64,000 bases of DNA, taken from positions 271,323,560-271,387,559 of the forward strand of contig JAYESD010000001.1 in the NCBI GenBank assembly GCA_036927565.1, given 5' to 3'. The DNA comes from Tuctoria greenei. Lineage: Eukaryota > Streptophyta > Magnoliopsida > Poales > Poaceae. The position numbers and the translations under genes were made by a program. Numbering within the stretch: position 1 is the stretch's first letter; every line of letters starts with the position of its first letter. Below are positions 12,374-21,172 of this stretch, piece after piece. A model generated the notes under the pieces. That model did no database searches, had not been told where the DNA came from, and saw only the letters and a list, made by a program, of their open reading frames with translations.

Positions 12374-13113
12374 GTGAAGCCCTTCGCCGGCGACGTCCAG
12401 TTCCGGTACATCAGCGCCGGCAACGAGGTGATCCTCGTGAAGGAGTATGCCGCGCACGTACTCCCAGCCATGCAGAACCTCGAGTCCACACTCCGGTCCG
12501 CGGGGGTCAGTGGCGTCCCGGTCACGACAGCCGTGGCCACGACCGTGCTCGGCGCGTCGTACCCGCCGTCGCACGGCGTGTTTTCCGAGGCGGCCGCGCC
12601 GGTGATGGTGCCGATCGTCAAGTACCTGGCGTCGAAGAACACGCCGCTGCTGGTGAACGTGTACCCGTACTTCGCGTACTCGAACTCCGGCGGGCAGGTG
12701 GCCCTGGGCTACGCGCTACTGTCGTCGTCGGCCTCTGGCGCGCCGGCGTCGTCGCATGTGACGGACGGCGGGCTAGTGTACACCAACATGTTCGACGCGA
12801 TCGTGGACGCGACGCACGCGGCCGTGGAGAAGGCCGGCGTGCAGGGGCTGGAGCTGGTGGTTTCGGAGACTGGGTGGCCGTCGAGCGTCGGGGGCGTCGA
12901 CGCTAGCGTGGAGAACGCGGCGACGTACAACAACAATGTGGTGCGTCACGTCGGTGAGGGCACGCCGCGGCGGCTAGGGAAGCCCGTGGAGACGTACCTG
13001 TTCGCCATGTTCAACGAGAATGGGAAGTCGGAGGGCGTGTGGAGCAGCACTTTGGCCTCTTCCAGCCCGACATGAGCGAGGTCTACCACGTCGACTTCGC
13101 CGCGGCGGCGTGA
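12374..13113 (+). pseudogene. GH17 beta-1,3-glucanase, 3' part of exon 2, with a second frameshift
   Basis: After the second copy of GTGAA the coding frame resumes with KPFAGDVQFRYISAGNEVI, which carries the family acid/base Glu (GNE). It continues through NVYPYFAY to VVSETGWPS with the catalytic nucleophile Glu, and to ETYLFAMFNENGK. Near 13037-13042 a duplicated TG (GTGTGG where the family reads GTGG) shifts the frame, and translation stops at 13073-13075. In the shifted frame the usual C-terminus (a FGLFQPD motif) is visible, ending at the TGA at 13111-13113. There is no CBM43/X8 domain or GPI signal, so the ancestor was a short PR-2-like secreted enzyme of about 330 residues. The gene carries two independent lesions: the LTR insertion and this 2-bp change. 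Confidence 0.9.
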
Positions 13114-13667
13114 TCCCTTTTAGTCTTGGACGTCTTAATAGGGCCCTACTGATTGAGGCTGATTTCTTTCGAGCTGCGCGCGGTACATAGCTTACCTCCG
13201 TACATCATTTGTGTGTGTACAATGCCTTTCTCTGTCATTGACGTCGTAATTTGTGTTGTTATGCCTGTTTCGCAGGCCGTGCCGGAGGGTCTATTATGAA
13301 ATAAATATATCCATAGGTCTAAGATTTTTAGATAATTACCTCTTTTTAAGATCGAGTTGTATCATCTTTTTTTAGATGTAACATAATTTTTTTTATCAAT
13401 TCATCTGTTAAAGAATACATGTAACCGATATGGTTAACAATTCTATTTTATAGTTATATGCTCATAACTTGAAAGTAGAATTTAAGTTAGAGGAATAAAA
13501 ATGACAATTCTAGTTCATAATCATATGGTCATAACCTTTGAAAGGTAAGTAACCTGGCCGACTCAGGGCACTGGGTCCATTGGGCTTGAAGGTGGCTTAG
13601 GACGAGATAGCCATTTTCGCTTCCGCGGAACAGGTGGCTTCCAATTTACACGAAGGATACTGAGCTA

Positions 13668-13748
13668 TTGTCTCGGTCTCAAAAAAATTGTCGCTTTGTA
13701 GTTTTAAAATAAACTATTAAGCGACAAGTTTTTTTAGGACGGAGGGAA
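13668..13748. mobile_element. Stowaway-like MITE (degenerate)
   Basis: About 81 bp. The right end GGACGGAGGGA is the classic grass Stowaway terminus, the left end (TTGTCTCGGTCTC) is diverged, and the inner arms TTGTCGCTT and AAGCGACAA are complementary. TA lies on both sides (13666-13667, 13749-13750). Confidence 0.6.
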
Positions 13749-13856
13749 TACTCTTTCTTTATTCCAATATATGTTGAAGAGAGTGACACGTGTGCAAGCT
13801 ACCATTGATTACTTACTCATCTATTGCAATATAATCATATTTTACTTTACTAATTA

Positions 13857-13932
13857 CTCATTCCGTTTCTTTTTATTTGACTTTGAAATTAAAATTGGAC
13901 TAATTAACATCGAATAAATAAGACAGAGAGAA
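13857..13932. mobile_element. Stowaway-like MITE (diverged)
   Basis: About 76 bp between TA dinucleotides (13855-13856, 13933-13934). The left arm CTCATTCCGTTTCTTTTTAT is partly complementary to the right arm ATAAATAAGACAGAGAGAA. Confidence 0.5.
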
Positions 13933-13981
13933 TACTTAGTTAATGTCAGATTTGAGGTATATTCAAATTTCATTACTAATA

Positions 13982-14061
13982 CTCCCTCCGGTAGAAAAAA
14001 TTTGTCACATTTTAGTTCAAAAATGAACTAAAAATTGACAAACTTTTAGAATAGGAGTGAG
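13982..14061. mobile_element. Stowaway MITE
   Basis: About 80 bp, starting CTCCCTCCGGTAG and ending AATAGGAGTGAG. It is flanked by TA on both sides (13980-13981, 14062-14063), and the inner arms TTTGTCA and TGACAAA form a hairpin. Known Stowaways are moved by mariner-type transposases. Confidence 0.8.
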
Positions 14062-14402
14062 TATATTATAGTTACAGGTCATGCGTGCACATGGTTCTGA
14101 TGTGGCTTGTCCTACTCATTGGAACTAAAACGCGTTCAGATTAGATCTACCACAAATACGTTCTTAAGTCTTGAACAAAGTTTTCTTACATGTGGTTCTA
14201 ACGTGGCCATGACCACTCCTTTCAGGAGTACTAATAAAAGACGTGTTTCAATAAGTTGGAATGCTTGGTAACTACAACTACCGTTTTACTACTTTTACTG
14301 GTATCTTATAAGCGGAACCTGGACAATTTTTTTTAGTGTTCTTAAGTTTTTTTTTTTTACAAAAATAGATATTAACACCCTCAATTGAAAACTAGAGGGA
14401 GT

Positions 14403-14960
14403 CACTACTACAAAAAGCATTTTTACAGGCGCCTCAATTTTTCAAACACAGGCGGTCCTTAAAAATATGCGACTGTGATGACGAATGATATAATAACCGT
14501 CTGTGATGAAAGAACAACACAGGCGGATTTTAAAAAACAACCGTCTGGGTAAATACATGATCTTCAGAATCGGTTCTTAATTAAGAACCGCCTGTAATGC
14601 AACGAACTTCACAGACGGATTTTAAGAAACAACCGTCTGGGTAAATACATGATCTTCACAGACGGTTATTAATTATTAACCGCCTGCAATGCCATGAACT
14701 TCACAGACGGATTTTAAGAAACAACCGTCTGGGTAAATACATGATCTTCGTTGGCGGTTCTTGATTAATAACCGTCTGTAATGCAATGAACTTCACAGAT
14801 GGATTTTAAGGAACAACCGTCTGAGTAAATACATGATCTTCGTTGGCGGTTCTTAATTAATAACCGTCTGTAATGCAATGAACTTCATAGCCGGTTCTTG
14901 ATTAACAACGGCCTAAGAAGATCATGTATTTTCAGTGGCGGTCATTGTTTAATTATCATA
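14403..14960. repeat. Left terminal inverted repeat and subterminal repeat array of the CACTA element
   Basis: After the 16-bp terminus come four to five copies of a unit of about 100 bp, each with opposed motifs such as ACAGACGGATTTTAAG and CAACCGTCTG separated by CTGGGTAAATACATGATCTTC. The opposed motifs form hairpins. In CACTA elements such repeats are the binding sites of the accessory transposition protein. Confidence 0.85.
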
Positions 14961-15236
14961 AGCGGTTTTCATTGAAATTACAGGGATGTAGTTGCAATTA
15001 TATATCACAGCCGCATGTAGTCGTGCAGGCAAAATTGTATCAGGAAAAAAACACAGATGAGCTAGCGGATACTAGTACAGTAATGCATTATAGGAAATGC
15101 TCGATCACCAGTGAGGCTGGCTTAATTGTGATAATACACCATTAGAGGCTTTACAATTGTTCAAAGATAATTTCTTTACACACTGAACAAAAATCATGCT
15201 ACATTCATTGTAGATCGACGATGAAGCTCCCATCGA

Positions 15237-16076
15237 TCAATCTAAATTGTACCGTCCTGCTTGCTCCCGAACACGTCTCTTATATTCCGCTGGATCCTGA
15301 AAATATTGACATTATTTAAATTAACAAATGTCGAAGGAGGAATGAATAACCTACATTGGTCACTAAGTCAAAGTGTCATCTAACCTTGATAAGTAGATTA
15401 TAGCAATCATTTTCAACATCAGGCACATTTGGCTGATGCAGCAAACGCTGAACTTCAAGTAGTATAGTTTTGATTGTAAAAGCACTGCACCACCCCTACG
15501 AAATATAATTTAAGCAATATAAGAAACCAGTTCAAATAAGTTCGACAAAAATTATAAGTAATAATTACATGAACAAAATAGGTCTATCTTACAGTCTCTT
15601 GATCAAGAATCCCGATGCAGAGTGCTCCCGAACGATGGACATTTGGGTGGAAGAACCCAAATGGAAAGGAGCATCTTGGAGGCACCAAGGGATAGTCCTC
15701 AGAGAAGGAGATTGTCAGGGGGTAGTAACCATCTTCCCATTCAGTCTGCAAAAGAAATTTATTAATAGGAGGACGATAGTTAAACTCATATTGTGCTTGT
15801 TCTTCATGACTTACCCCTTCTTTACCGGGGACGATGCACTGCCACTTCAATAAATCTCCCGATTCAGGCTTCGCAGAGAAACCCTACGCGGAGAAATTGA
15901 AAATACCAAAAACAAACAACACGGAAAAACAAACTACAGTTAAGTTCATCAGTCCATTACAGATACATATGTATATACAACCATGTGACCGGTGTGCCAT
16001 ATGTACATACATGGGGATGGTTCTTGCGCCACGCCAAGCGCTCCTCCTTCAATCGGCTACACGCCCGAGACATCAT
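15237..16076 (-). CDS. SUMO-conjugating E2 enzyme (UBC9/SCE1-like), five exons, inside the CACTA element
   Basis: Exons on the minus strand are 16076-16011, 15883-15815, 15745-15593, 15495-15385 and 15296-15237, all joined in phase 0 with GT-AG introns (donors GTATGT, GTAAGT, GTAAGA, GTTAGA). They encode 152 residues without a stop. The order of motifs is that of UBC9: RLKEERLAWRKNHPHGF at the N-terminus (SUMO/E1-binding helix), then PGKEG|TEWEDGYYPLT, FFHPNV, and catalytic Cys88 in SGALCIGIL. QPNVPD and the C-terminal DPAEYKRRVREQA follow. Relative to canonical UBC9 numbering, Asn85, Cys93 and Asp127 appear at 80, 88 and 122, a constant offset of 5. Five residues are missing from the beta1-beta2 loop insert, and canonical Tyr87 is His82. 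The ATG lies only 140 bp downstream of the TNP2 stop on the same strand; an in-frame splice joining both is possible (see findings). Own promoter: none seen. Confidence 0.88.
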
Positions 16077-16215
16077 TATCTGAAGAAAGACCAAGCTTCC
16101 AAACTTCCAAATCATTGAGTCCAAACGCATATGTACACAAATGCAAAAGGACACAATCCATATACCAACATTGTTCTAAGTTGATTTCGGAAGATACCAA
16201 TATATACAATATATA

Positions 16216-19200
16216 TCATCTCGCATTGCTATATACATTTTTTCCAGCATTGACATCTTCTCGCATATAGGGTTTCAAATTCTTTTTAATGCTTCTCTCT
16301 ACGCGCTTGATGTTTTCTGGTTCGGTGAAAAGGTACATCTCTTCATACTGATTATATTCCTCTTCATTATCTCCCACATTGTCAACCCCAACAATATTTT
16401 GCTTTCCAGAAACAACTACGTGCAACTTCTCAGTTTCTGGATCTTGAACATAAAAAACTTGTGCAACATTATCGGCGAGAACCCACAGGTCATCTTTGTA
16501 ACCCACTTTATTCAAGTCTACCAGTGTCAGTCCGTAATTGTCCACTTTCAAACCATCAGGATGTTTGACCCATTGGCACTTAAATACGGGCATTACCATT
16601 CTTTCGCCATAATCGAGTTCCCATATTTCCTCTATGAACCCGAAGTATGTGGTCTTCTGCCCTTGCGAATCATAAGCCTCAATACGAACACCACTATTTT
16701 GTGCAACACTCTTACCGTCTTTTTCTTTAGTGTAAAATGTGTAACCATTGATGTCATATGCTTGCCATGATGTTACCAAAGCAGATGGGCCACAAGCTAA
16801 CTTTTTCATTGTTGCCTCTTCTATAGTGTTTCCGTATGATATATTTTTGTCCATTAACCATTCAGTGAAACATCTTCTGTGCTCTTTCATGATCCAGTCC
16901 TCTTTGCGGTCTTGGTTTTTATCACGAAGCTCAATTTGGTGTTCCTCGATGTACGGCTCAGCTATTGCGAGCTGTTGTAGTACACCAAAATGTGCACGGT
17001 GTACATTCTTGTAATCTTGAACAATAAAAGTTTTCTTACCCACTTTGCCTCTCCCACGTAGTCTACCCTCATGTACCGGTATAGGCACACCTATCGATTT
17101 TCCATCTTTGATGTAATCAGCGCAACCCTCAATCACTTCTTCAGTGGTGTATCCTTCCATAATTGAACCCTCTGGGTGAGCACGGTTCCGCACATAACCT
17201 TTTAATACTCCTAAATATCTCTCCAACGAAAACATATGATGTAAATATAGTGGCCCCAATGCTTTTATCTGATCAACAAGATGTATGATTAGGTGTACTT
17301 GCATATCAAAAAAGGATGGTGGGAAACACATCTCAAGCTTGCACATTGTCTCGACGATGTATGTTTTCAGATAGTCTAAATCTTCACGTGCTATCACCTT
17401 TTGCGATACTGCATTGAAGAAGTAACACAAACGTGTGATGACAACTTTTATATGCTCAGGTTTGATTACTCTTATTGCAATGGCAAGGAAAACTGTCATC
17501 ATCATGTGACAGTCGTGAGAATTATAACCGAATAAAGACAAGTCTTTCATCGAGACTAGTTTGCGGATATTGGATGAGAAACTTGTGGGAACTTTGATCC
17601 CACGCAAGCATTCGCAAATTGCTTTTTTCTCTTCTAGCGTCAAGTTGTAGCTGGCTGGGGGAAGGTAATGCTTCCCGTTCGCCTTTTCTACTGGATGAAG
17701 CTCTGGTCTCAAATCAAGATTTACTAGGTCCATACGTGAATTTAATCCATCCTTTGTCTTCCTCGGCATGTCCAGCAAGGTCCCAATGATGCTGTCAAAT
17801 ACATTCTTTGTAACGTGCATCAAATCAATACTATGGCAACATTCCAGATTCTTCCAATACGGAAGATACTTGAAAAAAATTGATTGTTTCTTGAAAGCCA
17901 TGTCAGTTGTATCATCCGAAGATGTACTTTTCTTTCTCTTAATTCCTTTACTCTTTTTTCCCTTACCGAAAGCAATATGAATGTTCTTGACCATTTCAAA
18001 CACAAGTTTTCCACTGTAAGGTTTCGGTGCAGTATCTTTTTCGATTTTGTTATCAAATTGTTCTTTCATCTTCCTATACTTGTGTGTATCTGTCAAGAAC
18101 CGTCGATGTCTCATGTACACCGTCTTTCTGGATGAAGTGAGGTATAGATATCCAGTTCTATCCACGCACCTAACGCAACCTTTCTTCCCTTTCATTTGTC
18201 CCGATAATGTAAACAGTCCGGGATAATCATGCACGGTAACGAATATCATTGCTCTTAGCGTGAAATACTCCCGCTTGTACTCATCCCATGTACGTACCCC
18301 TTCATTCCACAATTTCGCCATATCTTCCATTAAAGGTTCCAAGAACACATCAATTTCGATGCCGGGTTGTTTCGGACCTTGGATAAGAACAGATAATAAG
18401 ATATATTTCCTTTTGTGACACAACCACGTCGGTAGGTTGTACATAGTTAAGACCACGGGCCATGTGCTGTGTATGCTCCTTTTTTCACCAAACGGATTCA
18501 TTCCATCTGTACCCAAGGCAAACCTCACATTTCTGATTTCCTTCGCAAATTCTGGATACTGAATATCAAGTTCAGCCTCCCTAGGGTTTGAGAACAAACG
18601 CTTCAAGCGATCAATTACCGGAAGGTACCACATCACCAATGCAGGAATTTTTCTCTTATTCTTTCCGTCTGCATCGCCAGAAGTATCGTCATCGTCACCT
18701 TCAGGACCAATAATAAACTTCTTATTCTTCTGAGTCTTTTTCATGTTGGTAACATACTGGTGATTGTAGTCCTTCTTATATCTACTGACACCACAAATGG
18801 GGCATCTAGTTGCGAGCTCATGCTCTTTGCGATACAGAATACAATGGTTCACACAAGCGTGTATTTTTGTCACACCTAGTGCCATCGGGCAAAGAAGTTT
18901 CTTCGCTTTATAAGTGCTTCTAGGCAGTTTATTTGGATTTGGAAGAATTTCTGCCAGAAGATTCAAAAGATCAGAGAAACTACAATCGGACCATCCGTGC
19001 GTAGCTTTCAACTTTAGTAGTTCTAAGACTGCACGCAATGTAGTAAACTCTTTATCACAACCGTTTGATTCATCATATAAAAGCTCTGTGGCCGCATTCT
19101 GCAATGTCTCCATTTTACTTAAGCCTTTGCTTGCTCCCATAGAAGTCAGTACATATGGTTCAATGTGACGCAACATCTCCTCACAATCGAACTCATCATC

Positions 19201-19536
19201 ATCATCACCAGCTTGATTGTCACTACCATCATCGATATGAACATTATCATCATCTGAGCCTCTCTCATCATCTTTATCCACATCATGTGTATCTAACTCA
19301 CCATGCTCTGTCCATATTGTGTAGTTATTTTTGAAACCTCTTTTCACCAAATGAGATTGGATTACTATAGTATCCGTCCAAGCAATCTTATTTTCGCAGT
19401 CGATACATGGACATAATATGTCATCTATCTTTTGCAACTTCGCATGTCTCTTGGATGCTTCAATAAAATTTGCAACATTACGAATGTACATAGGATCGGG
19501 TCTTGGCATGTTATACATCCACGCTCGACGGTCCAT
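16216..19536 (-). CDS. TNP2-type CACTA transposase
   Basis: A single uninterrupted 1,106-residue frame. In order: a transposase-associated N-terminal domain (about 4-80, with the CPCIDC cluster), an acidic Asp-rich linker (85-120), and a Cys/His cluster region (CPICG near 245-249). The catalytic TNP2 core follows, with LGTDGMNPFG (Asp344) and VHDYPG (Asp437). Then come the plant DUF4218-like region (about 640-760, with FFDMQVHLIIHL) and a DUF4216-like C-terminal region (about 970-1060). TNP2 cuts and joins transposon ends in the nucleus, working with an accessory protein that binds subterminal repeats. A leader exon ending at 19995 and a 457-bp intron (19994-19538) before the ATG are inferred. 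The last six codons and the stop may be removed by an alternative splice into the E2 exons. Confidence 0.93.
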   Translation of the reverse strand: MDRRAWMYNMPRPDPMYIRNVANFIEASKRHAKLQKIDDILCPCIDCENKIAWTDTIVIQSHLVKRGFKNNYTIWTEHGELDTHDVDKDDERGSDDDNVHIDDGSDNQAGDDDDEFDCEEMLRHIEPYVLTSMGASKGLSKMETLQNAATELLYDESNGCDKEFTTLRAVLELLKLKATHGWSDCSFSDLLNLLAEILPNPNKLPRSTYKAKKLLCPMALGVTKIHACVNHCILYRKEHELATRCPICGVSRYKKDYNHQYVTNMKKTQKNKKFIIGPEGDDDDTSGDADGKNKRKIPALVMWYLPVIDRLKRLFSNPREAELDIQYPEFAKEIRNVRFALGTDGMNPFGEKRSIHSTWPVVLTMYNLPTWLCHKRKYILLSVLIQGPKQPGIEIDVFLEPLMEDMAKLWNEGVRTWDEYKREYFTLRAMIFVTVHDYPGLFTLSGQMKGKKGCVRCVDRTGYLYLTSSRKTVYMRHRRFLTDTHKYRKMKEQFDNKIEKDTAPKPYSGKLVFEMVKNIHIAFGKGKKSKGIKRKKSTSSDDTTDMAFKKQSIFFKYLPYWKNLECCHSIDLMHVTKNVFDSIIGTLLDMPRKTKDGLNSRMDLVNLDLRPELHPVEKANGKHYLPPASYNLTLEEKKAICECLRGIKVPTSFSSNIRKLVSMKDLSLFGYNSHDCHMMMTVFLAIAIRVIKPEHIKVVITRLCYFFNAVSQKVIAREDLDYLKTYIVETMCKLEMCFPPSFFDMQVHLIIHLVDQIKALGPLYLHHMFSLERYLGVLKGYVRNRAHPEGSIMEGYTTEEVIEGCADYIKDGKSIGVPIPVHEGRLRGRGKVGKKTFIVQDYKNVHRAHFGVLQQLAIAEPYIEEHQIELRDKNQDRKEDWIMKEHRRCFTEWLMDKNISYGNTIEEATMKKLACGPSALVTSWQAYDINGYTFYTKEKDGKSVAQNSGVRIEAYDSQGQKTTYFGFIEEIWELDYGERMVMPVFKCQWVKHPDGLKVDNYGLTLVDLNKVGYKDDLWVLADNVAQVFYVQDPETEKLHVVVSGKQNIVGVDNVGDNEEEYNQYEEMYLFTEPENIKRVERSIKKNLKPYMREDVNAGKNVYSNAR

Positions 19537-20151
19537 GCTTCAATAATAGAATTTTTTGTCAGATTTACAAAATTTGGCCACAAATATTCTCTAAAGGTCT
19601 TCTATAAAATGAATTTACAGAGACATAACAAGTATGATTAGGGCGACTAATGTAGAAGACGGGCGACGTCTTGAGGCGGACGGAGTCAAAGGGGGAAACA
19701 GGCCCAGCAGCATGGGCTAGGTCTGGGTGGGATCCAGTCCGTTATATCGGGAAACAAGGCCCAGATGCATCTTATATATATTACAATAGCATCTGTTAAT
19801 TAAACATCATATTCATGTCACATAATAGGTACAAAAAGGAAACAATCCATATAGTCCATACATCAATATACCAGAACACAATCCATAGTCCTTACACATG
19901 CAAAAGGACAGAATCCATATACCAGAACACACAAAACTAACAGCTTATCAGCTAATGAAAATATACAAAGAAAAAGTAAGGAAACTACATTTACCTTGCA
20001 GAGGCGTCAGCACGGTGGGCCGGCTGGGTGGAGAAGTGGCGGTGCGGGGTTGAGCGGCGGCGCGGCAGTATGGGCTGGGCGGCGGAGCGGCGGCGCGGCG
20101 CAGGGGAAATTTCAACAGCCTGGCGGCGTCGATATAAATTCTCCAGGGTTG

Positions 20152-20185
20152 CGTTTTGACTGCGGTGAGGGGTCCTTATATAGAC
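20152..20185 (-). promoter_or_regulatory. Putative promoter of the TNP2 transcription unit
   Basis: On the minus strand a TATATAAGGACCCCTCACC block precedes a GC-rich leader and a CTCTGCAAG|GTAAATG donor at 19995. Almost the same block (with CATAAAGACCCCTCACC) occurs at about 27233-27258, upstream of the small minus-strand gene at 26570-27001, so the promoter seems duplicated within the element. Confidence 0.55.
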
Positions 20186-20204
20186 GTAGGTTTTTCACAG
20201 GCGG

Positions 20205-20360
20205 TTTTTAACTTTATCGCAGGCGGGTTTTACTTAGCAACCGCCTGAGATGATGTTTATTAATTAAGAAGTAAATATCTTCACAGGCTGTTGGTACTTA
20301 ATAACCGCCAGGGAAGATTTTTATCTCAGGCGGGTATTACTTAACAACCGCCTGAGATAA
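20205..20360. repeat. Internal hairpin array of the CACTA subterminal motif
   Basis: Opposed pairs of AGGCGGTT or AGGCGGGT with AACCGCCTG/AACCGCCAG, spaced by about 10 bp of TTACTTAGC-like sequence. This is the same motif found at the termini, but 5.8 kb from the left end. Confidence 0.8.
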
Positions 20361-20542
20361 TGCCAACTGAACAAAATATTTTTAAAACTTGTATACATGT
20401 ATGAATTTTTTTAATTTTTTTAAAAGCACTCCAACATGTCAAACTTCAAATTATCCACCAGTATTCATTGACACTTGATTGAAATATGTACAAAACACAA
20501 GAAAAATGTACAAGAACACTTGATTGAAATCCTAAAACTACA

Positions 20543-21040
20543 CTACGGCCCCGCCTCCTCCATCCTCTCCGCCAGCTTCTCAAACCAAGCCAAGCGGTCC
20601 TCCTCCGACTCGTCGTCGTCGTCGTCGTAGTCGTCACCATGGTGGTGGTCGCCGTCGTCGTCGTCGCCGTCGTCAGTGGACGACTCGTCGTCGCCGTCGT
20701 CGGTGGACGACTCGTCGTCGCCGTCGTCGGTGGACGACTCGTCGTCGCCGTCGTCGGAGGACGACTCGTCGTCGCCGTCGTCGGAGGACGACTCGTCGTC
20801 ATCATCGTCATCATCGTCGTCGTCGTCGAAGTCGTCCTCCTCCTCCTCCTCCTCCTCCGGCGACGATGCAGCAGGAGAGAGGGTCGGCTTCTCCGGCTGA
20901 GCCGATTGCTCCGGCTGTACCGGTGGCTCCGGCTGCACCGGCGGTGGAACGCGCTGGTCGTCATTCACCCTCTCGGGGGAGGTGCAGCGTATCCGCTTGC
21001 ATGGCTGACTCGGAGGGCTAGGTGGTGGAAGGCTGGCCAT
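20543..21040 (-). CDS. Small Pro-rich/acidic protein carried by the CACTA element (family A)
   Basis: A 165-residue frame if it starts at the ATG at 21040. An upstream in-frame ATG at 21112 lies only about 15 bp from a TATATAAGG box (21127-21134), so it is probably not transcribed. The N-terminus is MASLPPPSPPSQPCKRIRC, followed by TSPERVN, a PVQPE-type proline repeat, a long Glu/Asp run, and about five copies of an SS(S/T)DDGDDE unit. The C-terminus is ESEEDRLAWFEKLAERMEE. The N-terminal block is shared with the gene at 26570-27001 (MADLPPPSPPREPPCKKQC, SSPEKIN), so the two are paralogues inside one transposon. No known domain. Acidic tails of this kind occur in chromatin or transcription-related proteins, but nothing here proves a role. 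Confidence 0.55.
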   Translation of the reverse strand: MASLPPPSPPSQPCKRIRCTSPERVNDDQRVPPPVQPEPPVQPEQSAQPEKPTLSPAASSPEEEEEEEDDFDDDDDDDDDDDESSSDDGDDESSSDDGDDESSTDDGDDESSTDDGDDESSTDDGDDDDGDHHHGDDYDDDDDESEEDRLAWFEKLAERMEEAGP

Positions 21041-21126
21041 GGCTGTGGTGGTTAATCGGCGGCGGGCTAGGAGAAGAAGAAAGGAGTGGAGAAAAGTTTT
21101 GTGCTTGTCCATAACCGACGACGCGC

Positions 21127-21134
21127 CTTATATA
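21127..21134 (-). promoter_or_regulatory. TATA box of the family A acidic gene
   Basis: TATATAAGG on the minus strand, about 90 bp upstream of the preferred ATG at 21040, in a GC-rich context. Confidence 0.5.
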
Positions 21135-21172
21135 GGTCTGTGCGGAGTAGACGAGGGAGCGGTTCGTTTCCC

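Larger units (their letters stand above)
13114..14402. other. Glucanase 3' flank with a MITE cluster
   Basis: Holds the probable 3' untranslated region and poly(A) region of the dead glucanase (to about 13320), then AT-rich DNA with three Stowaway-like MITEs listed separately. No coding sequence was found. Confidence 0.6.

Noticed and set aside
14403..14960. CRISPR-like spaced repeats
   Set aside because: Units are imperfect, inverted within themselves, and sit at a CACTA terminus in a plant genome. They are subterminal transposase-binding repeats.
15237..16076. E2 gene as an ordinary host gene lying between transposons
   Set aside because: It is located inside the matched CACTA ends and target duplication, between the left subterminal array and TNP2, so it moves with the element.
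20639..21055. Val/Leu-rich and Ser/Asp-rich plus-strand frames
   Set aside because: They are translations of the opposite strand of the acidic-repeat gene (trinucleotide-like GAC/GTC repeats), with no start context of their own.
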